Assembly (NCBI GenBank): GCA_964017185.1
Contig: OZ024875.1
Location: 63,173,043-63,237,042, forward strand
Reading direction: 5' to 3'
Source of the DNA: Rugalucina vietnamica
Taxonomy: Eukaryota > Mollusca > Bivalvia > Lucinida > Lucinidae
DNA length: 64,000 nucleotides
Shown here: positions 56,570-64,000 of the stretch, piece by piece
How the letters are laid out: the number at the start of each line of letters is the position of its first letter
Position numbering within the stretch: the first letter of the stretch is position 1
Program-made: the position numbers and the translations under genes
The notes under the pieces: model-generated
The model's input: only the letters and a program-made list of their open reading frames with translations
Told to the model about the DNA's origin: nothing
The model's database searches: none

Positions 56570-59500
56570 AAAAATGGTGATAGGTGGTCGGAAAGTAGCA
56601 CAAATTTCATTCATACCCTCTTGTAGAGGAACCCACTGGAAGCTTGAAAACCAATGTTTGGTCAATTTTAAGTCTTGCAAAAGTGTTGAAATTATTGGAT
56701 GTATACTGCTACACATGACATTCTATAATGTGATTCTCGAAAATGAGGGTGTACATACAAAATTAGTCATATCTCTGCTGTACTTATCCTACATCACTGA
56801 TCCTGGTCTCATTTTAAAGCTTAGACATAGCCCTTTTATCCTATGATAAGTAATGCAAGTCATCTAATCTGTATATTCGTGAATTTTAATGAAAACATTA
56901 AAATGACAGAAAAACATTAAAAATCCATAAATAAACTAATTTGAGGCCCAAACTATCTCTGTGACACTTTGTTATTGAGCCAGTAATATCATATGACAAG
57001 TGTATTGATGTCAAGGGCCTAAATAAAAATTATTTCCTTTGGATATTCATGAATTTTAATGAAAATGTCAAAAATCAAGGAAAAACAAGGGAAAAACTAT
57101 AGCCATTGCATGGTTTTGGATAGGTTATAAGATCTATCTTGCATCCCTGGGACCATACTTTAATTGGTCTGATAGTGATGCATGGACCTAGCAATTTAAC
57201 CTTGATACCTAATATTCAAATCATTGGATATGCTTATTCATGAAAATTAAAAAAATACCCCGTAAGAAATCGGAAACAAATCATGGATAATAAGGGGTGT
57301 TAGTACAAAATCACTTGTTCCAGAGCTGTTAATAAACCCAGGATACTGGAAAAGGTATCAAATAACTGCTATGGCAATGTACTATGATCCTAAAGTATGA
57401 TATAGGAATAATCTGATTTTCAATTTCATGAATTTTAATGAAAACTTTAAAAATTGGAGAGAAAAAGAGAAAAGATTAAATGGGTAAACCTACAAAATAA
57501 CTTGTTTCTCGGCAATCAAAAGCCCTAAAGTGCTGAAAATGGCATTATATTGTTGCTAGAGCAATATTATACCATCGTGTACTACAATATATAAGTCATT
57601 TGATTTTTAGTTTTAAGAATATTAGCAAAACCTTCAGAATTTAGAGAAAAATATACGGAAAATAAGGAGGTATACATAGAAAGACGCATATATCTAGGCT
57701 ACTGATAGACTTAGATAGCTATAATTGGTTGCTAGGACTATGTTATGCTCATATATAAATAATAAGCTATTTTTGTTGTATGGTTGCCAATGAGATCTTT
57801 ATAAATAAGACAAAAAGCAACGAAAAGTGAAGGGGTACACAAACAAAATCGTGTATATCTTGACTGCCAAGAGCTGTAGAAAACTTAAAATGGCAGCAAT
57901 TTATTGGTAGGACACAGTTTTATTGCCATGTGTTTAGATATATAAAACATGCTTGCTGGCAATCAAGATTTAATAAATTTTGTTGGAGCACAATCTTCAA
58001 TTTTCTGTCATTTCCACAATTTTTAAAAATTTTGTGTAACTTATGCTTAAGCTATCAGACCACATGGCAATAGTGCATTGTCCCAGCATTCGATTGGTAC
58101 CATTTTCAATTATCTAAGGATATTGGCAGCTGAGATACAAGCGATTTTGTTGGTGTACCCCCTCGTTTTTTATTGATTTTTCTCTTATTCATAAAGAACC
58201 TTTTAATATCCACACAACAAAAATAGCTGATTATTTATTTATCAGATTACATTGTTATAGAACATTGTCCTAGCAATCATTTGACACCAATTATAGCTCT
58301 CTAGGTCTATCAGTAGCCAAGATACATGCGATTTTCTTTGTATACCGCCCTAACTTTTCCGTAATTTTCCTCTAAATTCGAAAGGTTTTGTTAATATTCA
58401 TAAAGCAAAAAATCAAATGACTCGTATATTGTAGTACAGGACGGCATAGTTTTGCCCTAGCAACAGTTTGATGCCATTTTCAGCATGTTAGGGATTTTGA
58501 TTGCCGATATACAAGTCATTTTGTATGTTTACCAGTTTCATTTTTCCTTTTTACATTCCTGTTTCTAGAGTTTTCATTATAATTCATGAAATTGGAAATC
58601 AGACCATTGTTATATAATACTTAAAGGACATAGTACATTGCCAAAGCATTCAGATGATACTTTTTTCAGCACCCTGAGTTTGTTACCAGCTCTGGTACAA
58701 GTGATTTTGTATGTCTATCACTATTTTATTTTACATATTTCTTATGTATTTTATTTTTTCATGAATAAGCAAACACAACCATTTGAATGATAGGTATTAA
58801 GGTAAAATTGCTTGGTCCATGCATCTCTATCAGACCAATTATAGTATTCTAGAGCATGCTTTTGTTGGAATATGTATATTTTTAAGTACCCTATTCATTA
58901 GAATCACACTAGGGGTAGGAGTGGAAACTATGTAATTTTACATCATGTAAATGCATTCATTGTTGAGAACAATATTTTATGGCATTTAGGTGATACCTCT
59001 GACTACACTGGCAGCCATGAGAATTGGTCCCAGTGATGCAAGATAGATCTTATAACCCGTCCAAAACCTTGCAATGGCTACAGCTTTTTCCCTTGTTTTC
59101 CTCGATTTTTTTACTTTTTCATTAATATTCATGAATATGCAAATGAGATCATTTTTATTTAGGCCCATGACATCAATACATTTGTCGTATGATATTACTG
59201 GCTCAATAACAAAGTGTCACATTGATAGTTTGGTCCTGAAACTAGTTTATTAATGGTTTCTCAATGTTTCTTCTGTCATTTTAATGTTTTCATTAAAATT
59301 CATGTATATGCAAATTAGATAACTTGCATTACTTGCCATAGGTTGAAAGTGCTATGTCTTAAGCTTTAAAATGAGACCAGGTTCAATGGTCTAGGATGAG
59401 TAACAGTGGGAATATGACCAATCCTGTATATATACCCCCATGTGCGAGAATCCTGTTAATGGTTGCCATGGAAACCATGCATTTTTCATAGAACAAAAGA

Positions 59501-59610
59501 GTTTATCTTTGACAACAAAGATGATTTGCATTTCTGGGGTCCCAATGAATGATTTGGCACCCTTGAAAGATTCTCCTGGGAGGGGATGTACAAGGTAGAC
59601 CAAATTAGCC
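56570..59610. repeat. 3-kb imperfect palindrome with internal periodicity
   Basis: Left CCTGGTCTCATTTTAAAGC (56800) faces right GCTTTAAAATGAGACCAGG (59363). Pairs such as TATTGCCATGTG (57930) with CACATGGCAATA (58062) continue toward a centre near 58010. Each arm also repeats a roughly 150-bp unit around ATTCATGAATTTTAATGAAA. Confidence 0.83.
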
Positions 59611-60333
59611 GCCGGGTTACCCAGAAATAAATGTCCTTAATGTCGCGGATCAAACAAGCTAGGGTACTTCATTTTCACCCGGAATAAAAGTACTTTTGCA
59701 AGACCGAAAAAAATTAAAACATTGGTTTTCATACTTCTTAAAGACAGTACTTAACAACTATACCAAGGAAATTTGTGCTAAACAGGTGGCCACCAAAAGT
59801 GATTTTTTGATGGCTTTTCTCAGTCTGGGGCTTTAGCTACTGTTTGAATCATTTCGATCGAAAGTTTGTCTCTTGAGAGGATGTGTAATGCATGATTCAA
59901 TATGTGTTTTTGAAAATAATGTCGTAATATAGGATTATACATTGTTGTAGGTAAGGATGCACAAATTAGTGTGAAACCGTATTAAAGAAAGCAAGTTTAA
60001 GCTTTTTTTTCAAAAAGCTTGCTCTATCTCAGGGTAACTGCCTTTTCACGCTATAGGACACTGACATTGTGGGCTGATATTTTCGAGTAAACCAAAATGG
60101 CACATGAAGGCTACACTGTAAAATTAAACAGAAAAAACTACTGATTTTAATCACTACATACAGACACTTTAAGATCCCAAACAAATCAGTATTTTTCTAG
60201 CAGTACTGAACGGGCATTTCGAGCACATATTTTACATTGAACGGGTATTCTGAGTCAATTTCTGTACAGGTGTTTCGAGTACTTAAAGATAGTATTTTAT
60301 CCTTTAAATATTCAAATCTTTGTCCTCACTCTT

Positions 60334-60341
60334 TATATAAA
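60334..60341 (+). promoter_or_regulatory. TATA box candidate for the second ABCA gene
   Basis: TATATAAA followed by GGGCAG lies 357 bp upstream of the ATG at 60698 in sequence free of recognised repeats. A start site about 30 bp downstream would give a 5' UTR near 330 nt, with a short upstream ATG at about 60521. Position and sequence fit, but AT-rich DNA makes chance matches common. Confidence 0.3.
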
Positions 60342-60697
60342 GGGCAGTTCTCAATTGCGGGAGATGTGCGATTTATCCGCCACGCATTAGGCATGTCAAC
60401 AGTCGTTATTACAATATATGTTTATCGCTACCTCTCTGTTTTTATTGCGAACACTCGCTAAACACAATATTCCATTTATCACAGGGGGCAGGTAATCCAA
60501 ACATCTTTAGATTGTCCGCCATGTTTTACTCGAAAAAATCGTCCCATAAGGTCAGGGTCCTATATCGTGAGCTCGTTAACTTTTTCAGAGGAGCCTTGGA
60601 ATGGATTTGTTGCAATAGCACCAGAAATGATATGATGGTTCACCCAGGACGCCATCAAGTAGCCAACTTACGGTGAGATACTGGTCGCCGGTTAGAT

Positions 60698-60992
60698 ATG
60701 GCCTCCCTAGGATCACAGTTTACTTTATTGCTTTGGAAAAACTTCAAGTTGCAGGGCCGTAAGAAATGTGTGACAGTTTTCGAGATCATAGTGCCCTTGT
60801 TCTTTGCCGCATTGCTTCTCCTGATTCGGGCGGTGTCGGACTCAGAGTACGTAGACCATAATACTCAGTATGCGAAGTTTTCCCTCAACACGGCTCAGTC
60901 TGGATATGGGGCCAAGATTCTCTACACGCCGTCCAACCCGTATACTGATGCATTGATGACAACTCTGAATTCTGTTTATGACAGAGAGACAG
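60698..60992 (+). CDS. ABCA3-like: Second ABCA gene, first coding exon
   Basis: The exon begins MASLGSQFTLLLWKNFKLQG and RKKCVTVFEIIVPLFFAALL. LLLWKNFKLQxRK followed by a long hydrophobic helix is the invariant N-terminus of ABCA half 1. After the helix comes the start of the first extracellular loop (YVDHNTQYAKF, ILYTPSNPYTDALM). Phase 1 out; donor ACAG/GTAAGA. The rest of the gene is beyond the window. It lies 17.5 kb downstream of the first ABCA gene in the same orientation, suggesting a tandem paralogue. Confidence 0.93.
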
Positions 60993-61040
60993 GTAAGAAT
61001 ACAACCTGAATATTACCTTATCGGGACCTGAGTTTATATT

Positions 61041-61275
61041 TGAGCCGCCTCGTGGGAAAACCAACAATGTGGTTTTTGAACCAGTCCCACACAAACCGGT
61101 CTGTACAGCCACAGAAACTGGCTAGAAGCTTGAAATTTCGGATTTTAGTAGAAGAGGAACTGTGCTATCCGAGTAGCGAAAACAAAGGCGCTGATCAGCT
61201 TCGCAGTTACTGCACAGCTGATCTACGCCTTTGTTTTCGCCTAGGCAGATTGTTGGTTTTCCCATGTGGCGGCTC
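61041..61275 (+). mobile_element. H1 hairpin MITE, copy 28
   Basis: Complete ends. The core pairs an A-type left arm (CTTCGCAG) with a B-type right arm (CTGCACAG), so it is a mosaic. Confidence 0.88.
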
Positions 61276-61298
61276 AAATTTTATTTTGAATTTTATCT

Positions 61299-61335
61299 GA
61301 ATTGGTGCTTAACGTCCCAGTCAACAACTGTGATC
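61299..61335 (-). repeat. Inverted S2 SINE tail fragment
   Basis: GCTTAACGTCCCAGTCAACA is the reverse complement of the S2 tail. Confidence 0.55.
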
Positions 61336-61560
61336 CTGCCAGGAACGTTGCCTGCTTAATTAAATCAGTCAAACATTGTGCGCAGATGCTGACTGAAAAC
61401 TCGGTTACTAAAAGTCAGGTTTAAGTCGCCACCGTTATCGTAATGATTATTTTTCTGCTCATTAGGGCTTTTAAGATTATAAAAAAGCTGTTTCTGGTGG
61501 TTTTCTTAGTTTTTGCTCTAACGATGTAAATGGTAAGTGGTATACATGTATTTACTTTTT

Positions 61561-64000
61561 AGCTCGCCTGCACGAAGTGCACAGAGCTATTGTTGTCACC
61601 TCGGTCGTCCCCGTTTACGTGTACGTTTACGTCCGCGTCCGCCTCACACTTTTGGTTAAAGGTTGTAAAATTGTTATATCTTGATAGTCACTGACCAGAA
61701 ATCATTCATATTTGGAACATTGCTGCATATGAGGGTCCTCTATGATTTAGTGTGAAGGGACCCGTGGGGTCGTGCCTGGGGGCGGGGCTAGAGGTCAATA
61801 TCTAGAAGACCTTTGTTCACTGCTCAGATGCTGTGTTAGTTTCTCATCAACTGTAAAGCCTAGAACTGACAAACCTTACATAAGACTTCTCCTTGATGTC
61901 CCGACTCGGCACCCACATTGACCTACTGACCTTGACCTATATTTCATGCTCCAGTGACTTTGTCATTTTTGAAGCCAACCCTTAATATCTCATCAACTAT
62001 AAAGCCTACAACCATCAAACCTTGCATATGGCTTCTCCTCGATGTCCCGACTCGGCACCCACATTGACCTACTGACCTTGGCCTATATTTCATGCTCCAG
62101 TGACTTTGTCATTTTTTAAGCCAACCCTTAATATCTCATCAATTATAAAGCTTACAACCATCAAACCTTGCATATAGCTTCTCCTCGATGTCCGGACTTT
62201 GCACCCACATTGATCTAGTGACCGTGACCTATATTTCGTGCGCTAGTGTCTTTGTCATTTTTAAAGCCAACCTTTAATATCTCATCAACTATAAAGCCTA
62301 CAACCATCAAACCTTGCATATGGCTTCTCCTCGATGTCCCGACTCGGCACCCACATTGACCTAGTAACCTTGACCTATATTTCGTGCTCTAGTGACTTTG
62401 TCATTTTTTAAGCCAACCCTTAATATCTCATTACAACTATAAAGCCTACAACCATCAAACCTTGCATATGACTTCTCCTCGATGTCCCGACTCGGCACCC
62501 ACATTCACCTAGTGACCTTGACCTATATTTCGTGCTCTAGTGACTTTGTCATTTTTGAAGCCAACCCTTAATATCTCATCAACTATAAAGCCTACAACCA
62601 TCAAACCTTGCATATGGCTTCTCTTCGATGTCCCGACTCGGCACCCACATTGACCTACTGACCTTGACCTATATTTCATGCTCCAGTGCCTTTGTCATTT
62701 TTTAAGCCAACCCTTAATATCTCATCAACTATAAAGCCCTTGCATATGGCTTCTCCTCGATGTCCCGACTTTGCACCCACATTGATCTAGTGACCTTGAC
62801 CTATATTTCGTGCTCTAGTACTTTGTCATCTTTGAAGCCAACTCTTAATATCTCATCAACTATAAAGCCTACAACCATCAAACCTTGCATATGATTTCTC
62901 CTCGATGTCCCGACTCGGCACCTACATTCACCTAGTGACCTTGGCCTATATTTCGTGCTCTAGTGACTTTGTCATTTTTTAAGCCAACCCTTAATATCTC
63001 ATCAATTATAAAGCTTACAACCATCAAACCTTGCATATGGCTTCTCCTCGATGTCCGGACTTTGCACCCACATTGATCTAGTGACCGTGACCTATATTTC
63101 GTGCGCTAGTGTCTTTGTCATTTTTAAAGCCAACCCTTAATATCTCATCAACTATAAAGCCTACAACCATCAAACCTTGCATATGGCTTCTCCTCGATGT
63201 CCCGACTCGGCACCCACATTGACCTAGTAACCTTGACCTATATTTCGTGCTCTACTGACTTTGTCATTTTTAAGCCAACCCTTAATATCTCATCAATTAT
63301 AAAGCTTACAACCATCAAACCTTGCATATGGCTTCTCCTCGATGTCCGGACTTTGCACCCACATTGATCTAGTGACCGTGACCTATATTTCGTGCGCTAG
63401 TGTCTTTGTCATTTTTAAAGCCAACCCTTAATATCTCATCAACTATAAAGCCTACAACCATCAAACCTTGCATATGGCTTCTCTTCGATGTCCCGACTCG
63501 GCACCCACATTGACCTACTGACCTTGACCTATATTTCATGCTCCAGTGCCTTTGTCATTTTTTAAGCCAACCCTTAATATCTCATCAACTATAAAGCCCT
63601 TGCATATGGCTTCTCCTCGATGTCCCGACTTTGCACCCACATTGATCTAGTGACCTTGACCTATATTTCGTGCTCTAGTACTTTGTCATCTTTGAAGCCA
63701 ACTCTTAATATCTCATCAACTATAAAGCCTACAACCATCAAACCTTGCATATGATTTCTCCTCGATGTCCCGACTCGGCACCTACATTCACCTAGTGACC
63801 TTGGCCTATATTTCGTGCTCTAGTGACTTTGTCATTTTTTAAGCCAACCCTTAATATCTCATCAACTATAAAGCTTACAACCATCAAACCTTGCATATGG
63901 CTTCTCCTCGATGTCCGGACTTTGCACCCACATTGATCTAGTGACCGTGACCTATATTTCGTGCGCTAGTGTCTTTGTCATTTTTAAAGCCAACCCTTAA
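61561..64000 (+). repeat. ~147-bp tandem array with higher-order 860-bp unit
   Basis: The element opens AGCTCGCCTGCACGAAGTGC; from about 61850 units of CTTCTCCTCGATGTCCCGAC repeat every 146-147 bp to the window end (about 14-15 units). Variant units recur as a block 860 bp apart (for example 62881 and 63741; 63041 and 63901). Confidence 0.9.

Larger units (their letters stand above)
55451..60697. other. Intergenic region between SDR and second ABCA gene
   Basis: The two genes are divergent, so promoters of both should lie here. Elements found are H3 (56094-56288, minus), a partial H1 (56301-56434) and the 3-kb palindrome (56570-59610). I see nothing recognisable in 55451-56090. In 59611-60697 only a TATA-like sequence stands out (60334). 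Confidence 0.6.
60993..64000 (+). other. First intron of second ABCA gene (start)
   Basis: The intron contains an H1 MITE 48 bp after the donor, an inverted S2 SINE tail near 61300-61335 and the 147-bp array from 61561 to the window end. The 61340-61560 stretch holds nothing recognised. Confidence 0.7.

Overview
The window is eukaryotic, intron-rich and repeat-dense. Gene structure (short phase-matched exons with GT-AG introns), dispersed hairpin elements and tRNA-derived SINEs suggest a metazoan. Repeat families opening with AGCTCACCTGAGCC or ATGCCCCCAACTTT, and the style of the proteins, make a bivalve mollusc my best guess, but that is an inference from recollection and not a database result.

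Region 1 (604-43216, plus strand) is the 3' part of an ABC subfamily A full transporter, ABCA3-like. I could join 18 coding positions (19 exons, because one position has two alternatives). All splice phases agree and the joined reading frame is 4485 nt (1494 codons plus stop). It covers the end of the first membrane domain, NBD1 (Walker A, Q-loop, signature, Walker B, H-loop), an acidic linker, the second membrane domain with its large extracellular loop, and an intact NBD2 with the C-terminus. The 5' exons lie upstream of the window. The linker contains the most interesting feature: two tandem versions of one exon, 11a (30099-30219) and 11b (30274-30397), only 54 bp apart. Exactly one of them must be used to keep the frame, and both look to be under purifying selection. 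They are a strong candidate for mutually exclusive alternative splicing. In the same gene, other exons have decayed duplicates (copies of exons 3, 5 and 6).

Region 2 (43217-52196) is intergenic and built largely from copies of a roughly 230-bp hairpin MITE (called H1 here; 28 copies in the window), SINEs and smaller palindromic elements.

Region 3 (52197-55450, minus strand) is a two-exon classical short-chain dehydrogenase/reductase gene, WWOX/retinol-dehydrogenase-like. It carries an in-frame TGA exactly where the glycine of the NAG motif is expected. Its intron contains a 1.4-kb near-perfect palindrome.

Region 4 (55451-60697) is intergenic and dominated by a 3-kb imperfect palindrome at about 56570-59610.

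Region 5 (60698-64000, plus strand) begins a second ABCA gene. Only its first coding exon is in the window, followed by a MITE and a roughly 147-bp tandem array that runs off the end. The two ABCA genes are in the same orientation and probably form a paralogous pair of membrane lipid transporters. The SDR gene between them may also act on lipids or retinoids, but nothing in the sequence proves a shared pathway.

Repeat family names (H1-H5, S1-S3) are my own labels. Repeat boundaries were set by eye and may be off by several bases.
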